DNA of 64,000 bases from Kudoa neothunni. Its lineage: Eukaryota > Cnidaria. The stretch spans positions 15,438,001-15,502,000 of the forward strand of contig OZ199838.1 in the NCBI GenBank assembly GCA_964304625.1. The letters are read 5' to 3'. The notes below the pieces were generated by a model, which was not told the origin of the DNA, made no database searches, and saw nothing but the letters and a program-made list of their open reading frames with translations. The position numbers were made by a program, and so were the translations under genes. Shown in pieces: positions 13,565 to 23,372 of this stretch (positions are counted from its first letter, which is position 1; every line of letters starts with the position of its first letter).

Positions 13565-14052
13565 GCCTGGACATTATGACATAGTGGTGTTAGGTCGAGA
13601 TCGCACACCGTGAAGTTTCGAGTTCGAAGCCTAGTCCGGGCGTTCCTGTACTCCTAATCCGAAATTAAGTAAGAAGCTTGTAGTAATCGCATTGATCTAC
13701 GATTTTATCGTGTCCTTGCTTGAAGCTGGGAGGGGAGCCTGACAGAAGGGTGGAATTCGGACGCTCATAAACTCATAAACGCCGGGGTACAGGAACGAAA
13801 TACAACCCAGTAGGAGGTTTCCGTGGAGCCGACGCCCCAATTCAGACGACTTTCCTGGACTAATTCCGGGTTAGTGGTTGCTCTGAAACGAGATGTTTAG
13901 TGGGTTAAAGTCCCACACTACCGTATAAACGTGTCGCCTTAATATGAGGTTGTGGTGCCTGCAGCGTAAATGTAGAAGGCCTAACCAGCCCCCAACTTCA
14001 CAACCTAACAAGTTGAGCCAGGAGTTTGACCTTGTAAACAAAAAAATTTAAA
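13565..14052 (+). mobile_element. Composite tRNA-derived SINE
   Basis: A sharply bounded, G+C-rich island of about 490 bp in A+T-rich DNA. Its first 77 nt (13565-13641) fold like a tRNA: GCCTGGA at 13565-13571 pairs with TCCGGGC at 13635-13641 over all seven positions (one G-U). Between them are an A-box-like TAGTGGTGTTAGG and a B-box-like GAGTTCGAAGCC. The T-stem is degenerate. The roughly 400-nt body is non-coding. The element ends in GACCTTGTAAACAAAAAAAT, an A-rich tail. The architecture is head-body-tail, as in tRNA-headed SINEs transcribed by RNA polymerase III. Confidence 0.6.
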
Positions 14053-14508
14053 ATCGGTTTAATTCTCTGTGAAAAGGTATGAAGTTTATAAATAAAGAAA
14101 ATATATTTATGCGTTTGATGTCACCAATACCTGATAAATAGTTATTTGAGGAAGTTTCAAAACTAATTCATTAAATTTTAAAAGTTAAAAGAATGGCAAT
14201 ACCAAAATTCGGCGTTAATAAGCTGTTCTTCACCCAAAAGACTTCCGCCCTCAAACAAGGGAATACGAAACTAATACCATTCATATAACACCTCATATAG
14301 AAAGGATTTTTGTAATTTATTTTTTAAATACATTTATTTCAATCAAAAATACATTAAATTTTTTTCTTCGGTATGATTTTAACAACTCCATTTGGTAGAT
14401 TATGGTTCGTAAAGCGATTTATTGGTTTTGTGGTTATTAATAACATTAGAATCTATTTAAAGGTATCATTGTCGGAAAAATAAAGTTATTATAAGAATTT
14501 TGGTGAAT

Positions 14509-16375
14509 ATGGATGACCCAGATTTCGATTTTGAGAAAGAATTGGAAATGTTGACTGAATCATTTACTCAGGCGATAGACAGCAAGGGTAGATAATTTAC
14601 AATAAAACCTTGATTATCTTATAAAAATAGAGGTAATAAACAACAAAGAGTGCAACGGTTGCAAGAAGAAAATAAACAGCCAATATGTTGAGGCTGAACA
14701 TGGATATTATCACATGGAATGTTTTAGTTGTAAAAAATGTTCCAAACCCATTAACGAAGGTAAATACCTCAGAATGAAAGGAGGACTCACATGTGATACT
14801 TGCTATCAGGTAGAAAGTCCCTATATTACAAAAATTCATCTTGTAATCGGTAGAAAATGATTAAAATATGTGTTCTTTGTTCCACACCAATAATGGATAA
14901 GGTGCTTAGTTGTTTAACGAAGAAGTTAACGGCTTTCGATTAGATTATCACCTACGAAAATATGCATTACCATAGCAAATGTTTCATATGCGTAATCTGT
15001 AATCAAGAATTGGATGGAGTGTCATTTAACACCGATGAAAATTCAAAAATAATATGTGTGGATTGCTATAGCAAGTATATAAAATTTAAATAATAATTAA
15101 AATATGATAAAATTTTATCCAATGAAATTCATATAGAGAAAAACAATTAAAATGCAATGTTTGTAAGGAATTCATCCAGGCAAAAGTAAAATTAATTGTT
15201 TCCATTTCTATATTCATATTTTTTAAGGAAGATAAAATTGAGTGTGTGGATTTTGAAGGCGACAAATTCCATATAGAATGTTTCAAATGTGGCGTAAGTC
15301 CTCAAAAATTTGAATAGAAATGTTTCAATGTATAATAACCTTCTGAATGTTGCGAAATCCTTATTAAGCTTCGAATTGAAACAATCAAGACAATTTAAAT
15401 ATTCATGTCAAATTACTCAAATAATTTTTATAATTAAAAAAAAATTAAATTAAAATATGTATGCCACATATATTTGTTTAAATAAAATTTGTTAATTAAG
15501 GTATAAATTAAGTACCTATCTTTTCTCGAAATTCTCAGGGTAGAAGAAAAAGGCAAATACTTTAAAATTAGAAAAAAATATTATTGCATATATTTTACGA
15601 TATAATAATGTAATTATTACTTAGAAGTATCCAAATTTATAAATAATTAGAAAATTCAAGAGATATTAATCCACTACGCAATACCGAGTAACGCGATATC
15701 GAGGCACGATTGTTTTTATTTATTGAAAAAATTGCCTAAATTTAACTTAGCATTTTAATGTTTTTCAAATTATTGGTATTTTTTGTATTGACATAGTTTT
15801 AAAATTTTTTTTACGAATGTAAATCAATCTAATAAAATGACTTTATATAGAGAAAGCATTAATGTTGATTATTTATTTTAGTTTTTCATAGATGAATTAA
15901 ATTTATTATATTATATTAAAAAATAATATAAATTAATCTTGATAAAATATAACTAATTGTTAAATTCGATAAATTTTCATTTCTCAAAAATTTATTTATA
16001 ACTAAAAATATTAATTTTCTAAGACTTAACAACAACAAATTAAGAAGATACCGGATAACTATAAATTAATTGTCATTAGTATAAACTTAAAATAAAAAAT
16101 TTTAACTGGTGTCCCACAACAATATTTAATAAATTAAATATAAAGGGCTGGATCAAGTAGACATTAATCAAGTGATTGCTATAGTTTTTAATATAGCAAT
16201 CAGAAGGTTAAAGCATGGTAGCGTTAAAATATGTTACATTGCTATAGAAAATATGTGGTTGACATTGCGCATAACAACTTTATTTTAGGAATGTGGAAAA
16301 AAAGAAGATGAAAAATTAACATTGAAATTAGATGGCAATAAATTGCTGTGTTTTGATTGCAGAAACAAAAACTAA
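14509..16375 (+). CDS. Three-LIM-domain protein of the zyxin/ajuba family
   Basis: Seven exons (14509-14587, 14631-14809, 14854-14901, 14944-15074, 15137-15185, 15228-15293, 16289-16375) sum to 639 nt and give 212 residues with all phases consistent. After an acidic N-terminus of about 28 residues come three LIM zinc-binding domains. The first has CNGCKKKI with HMECFSCKKC and CDTC. The second has CVLCSTPIMDK, HSKCFICVICNQELDGVSF and CVDC. The third has CNVCKEFI, HIECFKCGECGKK and LKLDGNKLLCFDC. The spacing and the ELDGVSF and LDGNKLLC motifs fit the zyxin/LPP/ajuba group, which links focal adhesions or junctions to actin and Hippo signalling. It lacks the long proline-rich N-terminus of vertebrate members. 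One intron is near 1 kb; the others are 35-65 nt. Confidence 0.82.
16174..16201. repeat. Perfect 10-bp-stem hairpin in zyxin-family intron
   Basis: GATTGCTATA and its reverse complement TATAGCAATC flank an 8-nt loop. A third ATTGCTATAG lies 40 nt downstream. It sits just before the last exon of the LIM gene. No function can be assigned. Confidence 0.4.
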
Positions 16376-16466
16376 ATCGTTATCCAATATCCATATGATA
16401 CAAATGGTCAAGAATGTTCAATGATAGAAATTGGGAATTAGATTTGATAGATATATCGACTTTATT

Positions 16467-17901
16467 TTATTTTGTTTTATTGAAATTGTTTGATTTGCTC
16501 TTTTCTGTACACTCAGGGCAATACCTACTCAACAATAATATAGTTTTCTTACATAATGTGAATCCAAATCGAAATAAACCATTTACCATACGCCCTCAGG
16601 AGCCACACTCAATCCAACACAACTGTAGTGAAACCATTGATAGGGGCACTATCAAAATTACATACCGATTAGAAAACATATCTAGTGAATGTGATACCTC
16701 ATCGCTATCACAAGCAACCATACCACCAAACGACACCTATTAAATGAAGACGTGTGATTTGATTTCATCAGAATTTCAAGTAAATACTTGTTTACAGAAA
16801 CAGTAGGTGGGTTCATTATCGTCTTTCATACGGCCAACAACCCCTGGACCAGCCGTAGATTGAACATTGCTTGACATAGCAGTGTTATATTTTCCTCGTT
16901 TTTTCTTTCTAGATAGTTAAACTTAAATCAAATCGCTTATAAAAATATTACATAATAGGTTTTGTATTGTTGTTGTTGATGATATTGGAGGCGACATTAT
17001 TGTTTGAGGTGGTTGAAGAAATGGCCACATTGGAGGCAGTTTGTTGTTGATTGCGTTTTCGTTTATGACTTGAATTTGTTTGAGAATTGGCATTTGGATT
17101 AGAAGAGGGATTGGATGGTGAGTTATCATCGCTATCATCTTCGATTAGATCAAGCGAAAAATTATCATCTTTATAAAACGTATAATCGACAATATTTTCA
17201 GTTTGGATGACTCTTGTTTTTGCTATAAAAATTAAATCATAGATAATTTATCTTTTTGATAAAAGCAGTTTGAATTACCGCGTCTTCCACGTCTAGTTAA
17301 AACAGAAGCACCTGACTCAGCTATCATCGAATTTCCATTCAATCCCAAAACTCACATATCAACTAAACTACCTTGTTTGTCTTTATTTTCTTTGATTTCT
17401 TCATTGGAAAATCCAATCTGAAGCAGCTTACTAGCTTCCAAGTTGAAATCGACTCTTTCTATTATTCCCGCATATGTGGATTTGAGCTAAATTTACAAAA
17501 ACCCATAAATAAATTTTATTCTAAGGGATTATATTTAAGAAATTTTGGAGAATTACAATATCAAGAATGTCACTGGATGGCTGTAAATGTTTGAATGAAC
17601 ATGTGTATAAATTTTCCAATATATCCGGAAGACATTGAGCATTCTCATAAGTTGGTGCTTCTAACATTTGTTTCAATTTTCTCATGTAAACTAATTTTTC
17701 GTCATTAGAAGGGAAAAAACAGTAGATTACTCGACTGTGTTACTTCCAAGTCACGCATCGTTTGCACATGGACATTTAATTCCGCAGGCAAACCATGACA
17801 AACTAAATTATAAATTCAGAAAAATAATAATATAACTAAATGATACTTTTCTCTAAAAAGATCAAATAACTAAGCAGCTTCTCTTCCGATATCCCTTCCA
17901 T
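16467..17901 (-). CDS. ING3: Inhibitor of growth family protein, ING3-like
   Basis: Multi-exon minus-strand gene, tail to tail with the LIM gene (91 bp between stop codons). The first exon starts MEGISEEKLLSYLIFLEK; the next gives CHGLPAELNVHVQTMRDLE, the expected ING N-terminal helix. A helical region (KLKQMLEAPTYENAQCL) and a Ser/Asn-rich linker with a basic patch HKRKRNQQQ follow. The C-terminal PHD finger is split by three introns of about 50 nt: NEPTYCFCKQ, VSFGGMVACDSDE, CPYQWFHYSCVGLSVAPEGV and YCPECTEKSKSNN. All zinc ligands are present. The WFHY-CVGL-APxGxWYCP-C pattern is closest to ING3, a PHD reader of methylated H3K4 in NuA4/TIP60 acetyltransferase complexes. Exon boundaries in the middle (17.4-17.7 kb) are approximate. 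Confidence 0.85.
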
Positions 17902-18283
17902 ATCTAGCCGAAGGCTCCCGATTAGTTCTTTAAAACAAGATTTGGAGAATAATAACGAGCGCTGATAGTTGATACTATGGTGAGTTTGTTTTATTGTTCA
18001 TAAAATTTGGAAAATTATAATATTATATATATAAAGTGAAGTTGTTCTAATTCAATGTTTCTCAACCGTTGGTAAATTTTAAATGACAAGGGGTTTGTGA
18101 CATATATAAGGAATTATATCATTTGTGTCTATTAAACTCAATAAGAAGTCGGCAGAAATGCTTCAAATGTTTTTAGGAATAAATATTTAACAACTTTTTA
18201 TAAAACTATAATCGGTCTCTTTCTTATATGACTTATTTTTTTTGTGATGTAGCCTAATAATAATAATAATAATAATGCTCGAA

Positions 18284-18662
18284 GTGGCTATTTGCATGGT
18301 AAATAATATTTAGGTGGTACTAGTTTTGACAATTATTAATGTTTGGCCCCTAAGAACAAAGGATTTGAATATAGCAAAATATAAAAAATTAAATCTGTGA
18401 CAAGCTTGTGCCTTGTGAGTAGAGTTTATGGGATTAAAAATTGTCATTACGGAGGCGTACATGCCTTTTAGGACAGAGATTCCCAACTGGGGGGTGTCCG
18501 CACCTTAGGGGGTGCGAATTTTGGTTCCAGGTGGTGCGAGATCCGATAAAAACTGAAAATAAATTTTAAGCCAGTTACACCTTATCTTATGCAAAGGGGT
18601 ACGAGTCCAATTTTAGTTTGGAAGCGCAGTTTTAGGATCAGAATGTGCCGTGCAAAAAGCCT
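18284..18662 (+). mobile_element. GGCTATTG-family MITE copy 3, interrupted by a hAT MITE
   Basis: Starts GTGGCTATTTGCATGGTAAA and carries the family blocks TACTAGTTTTGACAATTATT, AAAATATAAAAAATTAAATC and GCGTACATGCC. It is split at 18474 by a 156-bp hAT MITE. The last 25 bp, with GTGCCGTG, resume at 18638. Confidence 0.6.
18474..18629. mobile_element. hAT-type MITE with 8-bp target duplication
   Basis: A 156-bp non-coding element. Its left end CAGAGATTCCCAACT and the reverse complement of its right end, CTGCGCTTCCAAACT, agree at 11 of 15 positions. It is flanked on both sides by TTTTAGGA (18466-18473 and 18630-18637), a perfect 8-bp duplication as hAT transposases make. G-rich blocks (GGGGGGTGTCC, TTAGGGGGTGCG) follow the left end. 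Confidence 0.85.
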
Positions 18663-18912
18663 CTGCCATAGCTAAACCAGTTTAAAACCTTAAATGAAAT
18701 ATGAATTTGGCTTCCAAATTAAGTGGTAAATTTGAAAGTACCATTATCATTGATAACCCCAGCTCTTCTATACACTGGGGCAAAAGTAAAAAGTTTAGAT
18801 TCACAAGTTAACATTTCCGTATTGAGTGTTGGCATAAGATAACATTGAACCTAATGGAGGTTCTTTACTTAAAATTTACAAAATTACTATTCATCTTGTT
18901 ATATTAATGCAC

Positions 18913-19137
18913 CAGCTATTGACACGGGAATTTTTAATCCAAAATGGCAATGACGCAAGCGCAGTATTCATTTTTAATTCCGACAACTCCTATTTGTAGT
19001 TGATCTATAAATTTGATTTTTTAGAATCTGCTGTGTTTGATTATTTAGTGTCCATCGCGCCCGCTCCTAGGGTCCAAAAATAATTATATACAGTCAAAAC
19101 TATATCTACCCGGATATTATGATCCGTGTCAACAGTC
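18913..19137 (-). mobile_element. GGCTATTG-family MITE copy 4, full length
   Basis: About 225 bp. It begins CAGCTATTGACACGGGAATT and ends GATCCGTGTCAACAGTCAC, so the termini are inverted copies of (G)CTATTGACACGG. Internal blocks include AATCTGCTGTGTTTGATTAT and GTCCAAAAATAATTATATAC. Confidence 0.65.
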
Positions 19138-20000
19138 ACTTCCATATTTTAATTCAATTAAATATTTTTGTGATCATAAAATAATTATATCCCTACTGCG
19201 TGATTTTCAGGCTTGAAAGAGTTAACTGAAACAATTAGGAATAACAAAGTTTCACGCACGAATGTGTAGTATACTAAGAAAAACGTAGAATATTTCAGTC
19301 AAGCGAGAGGACGATCAGCGCAATTTTAAGTTATAACGTTAATTATTTATAGAGCAAATACTAACAGTTTAAACTTATCCCAATATGAAAATGTAAATTC
19401 AAAATTCATACGAAGAAATAGAATTTAACGTTTGTTTGAGATTGGTAGGGCTTACCTATGAATAACGAACTAGTTGCATCAAAAATTTCGCAGTCTAGGT
19501 TTCTATTTTTACAATAGTTTAAATAAATTAATATATTAAAACTATTTAAAAATTAAAAGATATGATAAATATTTAATTATACCCTCATGCGCCTCCGCCG
19601 TGATCGAATCAACTTTAACGTTACACAAACAGATAATTATGTTACAGATACACTCGAATGAAGTTGTCGTCATCATAAATTTTTCCAATTATACATAATC
19701 TAATATTATTTGTTAATATAAGAAATTATTAATAAAATAAATATGAAATATTCTATTTTTCCCAACCAAAAAAATCCACACACCAATTCCCTAAGAAACG
19801 AAATGTTAAACTGTGCTAAGACAACGAAGGATGTTACTACTTTTTAAGACTTTTATTCCCACAAAATAACTATAATCAATATGTAAGTTTGTTAATGAAT
19901 ATCTATCTATCCTACTTAACCTATAAATCCTTAACGATTGTAGAAGATTAAAGAGCGGGAAACTTCGCTACGCGTATTTCTTGAGTTTTGTTGAGGAGTG

Positions 20001-21266
20001 ATGTTGCAAGAATCCCAAATAGTAGAAGAAGAGAGCTATGGTCCTATACCTATTAGAAAGTTGGAGGTAATAAATATTCACTCTACCGATATCGTTAGGC
20101 GGACCTATGCATGCAAGGTTTATAGTGATGAACCTCATATCTAGGCGCATGGTATCACTGGAGTGGATATTAAAAAATTGGAAGAGTCCGGGTATCACAC
20201 AGTTGAATCGGTCGCATACGCTTCAAAGAAGATGCTACTAACCATCAAAGGTATAAGCGAGACCAAGGCGGATAAGATCATAGCTGAAGCTATCAAAATC
20301 GTTCCAATGGGTTTTACAACAGCCACCGAATTCTACTTGAAACGCTCTGAGATAATTCATCTTACTACCGGCTCAAAAGAGTTGGATAAATTACTTAATG
20401 GTGGCATTGAAACCGGCTCAATCACTGAGATGTTTGGCGAATTTAGAACAGGAAAGTCACAGTTATGTCACCAGCTTTGTGTCACTTGTCAAGTGGTTGT
20501 TTGTTGGTGTTCTTTATAATATCGTTATAGTTACCTATTGAATCTGGTGGCGGTGAAGGTAAAGCTCTGTACATTGATACAGAAGGTACCTTTCGTCCGG
20601 AAAGATTAGTTCCTATTGCTGAAAGGTAACCAACTCTATGTGTGTATGCATATCGCATATTTGTTGATTCCAATTAACATTTAGGTATAATTTGAACCCA
20701 CAAGAGGTGCTTAATAATGTGGCCTGCGCTCGTGCCTACAACACCGACCACCAAACACAACTTCTGGTTCAAGCAACGGCTTTATTTGCTGAATCTAGAT
20801 TTGCTCTTATGGTCATCGATAGTGCTACTGCTCTTTTCCGTACCGACTACAGTGGACGCGGAGAGTTGGCTTCAAGGCAAATGCATCTAGCTAAATTTTT
20901 ACGTATGGTTATGCGTATAGCGGATGAGGTAGAGTACAATTGACTGTGATAAGTTGATTTTTTCTAACACTATTCAAGTATGGTGTTGCTGTGGTAATTT
21001 CGAACCAAGTGGTTGCTCAGGTTGATGGATCTGCAATGTTTCAAGCCGATTCGAAGAAACCTATCGGCGGTCATATTATGGCGCACACATCCACAACAAG
21101 GTACCTGATTGGCACAAGTCACCACAATAATTTTCTCATTAGGTTGTATCTACGAAAGGGTCGTGGAGAAAACAGAATATGCAAAATCTACGATTCACCT
21201 TGCCTACCGGAATCCGAGGCCACTTTTGCTATATCTACAGAAGGAATCATCGATTCCAGCGATTAG
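20001..21266 (+). CDS. RAD51: DNA recombinase RAD51
   Basis: Six exons (20001-20066, 20145-20492, 20531-20625, 20685-20928, 20979-21100, 21143-21266) total 999 nt, giving 332 residues, close to the usual 339 of animals. It polymerises on single-stranded DNA and carries out strand exchange in homologous recombination. The N-terminal helix-hairpin-helix region reads [20 protein letters not shown] and [12 protein letters not shown]. The ATPase core follows with Walker [24 protein letters not shown], Walker [32 protein letters not shown], and loop-2 region [17 protein letters not shown]. The end [20 protein letters not shown] is nearly invariant. Walker A has Ser where vertebrates have Thr, a conservative change. 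Introns are 38-78 nt. An AATAAA lies near 21355. The gene looks intact. Confidence 0.97.
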
Positions 21267-22618
21267 CTTAGTTCTAATGGTTTTATTGTTGTTAATTATG
21301 CGCTTGTTTTATTACTTTTTGTGGTCTCTATGGAGATACGTATTTTTTGTATTTAATAAATTTTAGGGTTACGCCAAATAATAGCTCAATCAAACCTTAA
21401 TTGGTAAGTTCGTGGCATGTTTTGTTGCTGGAGCTCGTGCAATTATTCGTCTAATTTAAGTAAAGACAATTGCTTATAAATTCTACATTATTATTTTTTA
21501 ATCATGGGAACAAACGGTTTACAAAAGTCAAGTGTACTAACAAAAGACCTAATTAATTATGTCCACATCGTTGGTTTAAGCACTATAATTAGTTCGTGCA
21601 TTAATCCTACATTTTTAAATTAAACTAATGTGATGTTTGTTGAACATTTAATGGTCGGAATCACAGGATTTCATCAAACAAATTATTTTTTAAATTAAAT
21701 TTATCCGATTGCTACAATTAATCGGCTAATAATGCTAGTATAAATTATGGAAAACCTATTCTTAAAGAGAGATTCAATAATGGGTAATCGCTAACGATGA
21801 AATATTATGACGATCGATAAAAAATCATACTTGTCTCACTCAAATTTTAGGCTATATAAAAAGCGTTCTTTACTCGACTCGGTCGTTTAAATGGTATGAC
21901 CGGTTGAAATAACTGCGAGGGGTTATCAGTTATTTCAGTAATAGATTGATTATAGCAACTATCATTGATAACAAAAACAGTGATAAATGCAAAAAGTTAA
22001 AATAATCAACAGGTTTGATTTTTATCGTAGTCACTGATTTGGAGGATTATGGCCACTATTCTACATTTTAACCCAAGTAGCTATGTAGCAGCTATGTAGC
22101 AGCTTTGTAACTATTGGCACGGTAAATAATATCCAGGTGTCCTTAGTTCTTATTATATTTAATTATTCATTCCCCTATAAGCAACACGACGGAACACCAC
22201 TGATTAAATCTATTATAGTATAAAAAATTAAATCCACACGAAGTTTGTGAGGAAAAGTTGATGGAATTAAAAATTTCCATCGCGTAAGCATACCAGTGTG
22301 TTCTTCCAAGCTTAATATTTACCACAATAAATACTCTGGCATACTTTTATGTAGATTAATCTTTTATTGAATAAGTGAGCTTTTCATATGACCAATTACC
22401 AAACTAATAAAAAAATAAAATCTTTATTGTTTTAGCCTAATTATTTAAAGGTATCAACGTGTTTTCTGAACTGGATACTTCTTTTTTCACGAGTGCTTTT
22501 CACATATATTCATACATCATTGTTAAGCGTCATAGTAACTAATCGATTAATTCGTAACACGTAATTAATACAATTTCTATAGAACAAACAAAAAGGTGTG
22601 AACACCTACTCTTCCCAA
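21267..22618. other. Intergenic region
   Basis: A+T-rich spacer with no exon signal. It contains one MITE copy (22111-22300) preceded by about two and a half tandem copies of an 11-bp unit, CTATGTAGCAG, near 22080-22106. Confidence 0.4.
22111..22300 (+). mobile_element. GGCTATTG-family MITE copy 5
   Basis: Begins CTATTGGCACGGTAAATAAT and carries ATCCAGGTGTCC, TTATATTTAATTATT, GTATAAAAAATTAAATC and GAATTAAAAATTTCCATCGC. The right inverted end is lost. Confidence 0.55.
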
Positions 22619-23294
22619 ATGAGATCATATCAAAATGTAAATTTTCTTGTAATGAACTTGTTCGACTATTTTTAGGCGCTGAATGAGTTGATGCGCGAAA
22701 ACTTTGAGCTCAAACTGACCATTTACGATATGAGCATTCAAACCAACAAAGTAGCTGAAATGACTGGCACTGACGAAAATTCAAACAAAGAAACTCAACC
22801 ATGTGTCGTATGTGAAGCTCTCTATATAATAGGAGCATAGATTGAACATATCATTCGACTCAGTCACACAAATTTATACATAAATAACTTTAGGACAACT
22901 GTGATATAAGCCCTCCATCATCAGACAATCTTATTCCCGTTCATTGTTCTGACAATTATGCGATAAGGGTGAAATTTGACGAAGAGTCAAGTTTAAAAAT
23001 GCTTTGCATGGAAGGATTGATGTCTTTTTTGAGAGATCAGCTGCGGGAGTATCGAACAAATATCCTGTTACCACAGAATCAAAGTCGAGGAGATTTAGCC
23101 TATGGATCCGTACTGAAATCAAGCATAATTGGATTAGGTATATCAGCCATCCGTCGATGGTCGATACGCAATTTAACATTATGATTAATTTAGCGGAAAA
23201 ATGTCACGAACTAGCATTCGAACTGATGGAGATAAATATTAAAAGACAATATTTACTAAAAAAGAAGGACCTAATCTACCCTATAGAAGTATAA
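22619..23294 (+). CDS. Small CM1 (centrosomin motif 1) protein
   Basis: Four exons (22619-22636, 22676-22807, 22894-23137, 23194-23294) total 495 nt, giving 164 residues with consistent phases. The N-terminus MRSYQNALNELMRENFELKL followed by TIYDM matches the CM1/Cnn_1N motif of centrosomin, CDK5RAP2, myomegalin and fungal Mto1, where ENFxLKLRIY-type segments bind and activate gamma-tubulin ring complexes. A helical middle part (SLKMLCMEGLMSFLRDQL) and a C-terminal helix (LAEKCHELAFELMEINIKR) follow. Known CM1 proteins are long coiled-coil scaffolds; this one is very short. The start is supported by an ATG whose 18-nt exon splices in phase 0 to the motif. The stop lies 78 bp from that of the convergent neighbour. 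Function beyond CM1 is inference. Confidence 0.65.
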
Positions 23295-23372
23295 AAGTTA
23301 AAATTGATAGAATATCAGCGTCACCACCAACAACAATAATAATCATTTATGTTGGATCGTCCAATTTTTTTG

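Noticed and set aside
13860-13960. Hammerhead-ribozyme-like GAAAC in the SINE body
   Set aside because: CTGAAACGAGATG contains GAAAC, but no CTGANGA core or pairing stems could be found nearby.
16414-16743. 109-codon plus-strand open frame
   Set aside because: It is the antisense shadow of the ING3 PHD-finger exons, which have correct zinc ligands and splice sites on the minus strand.
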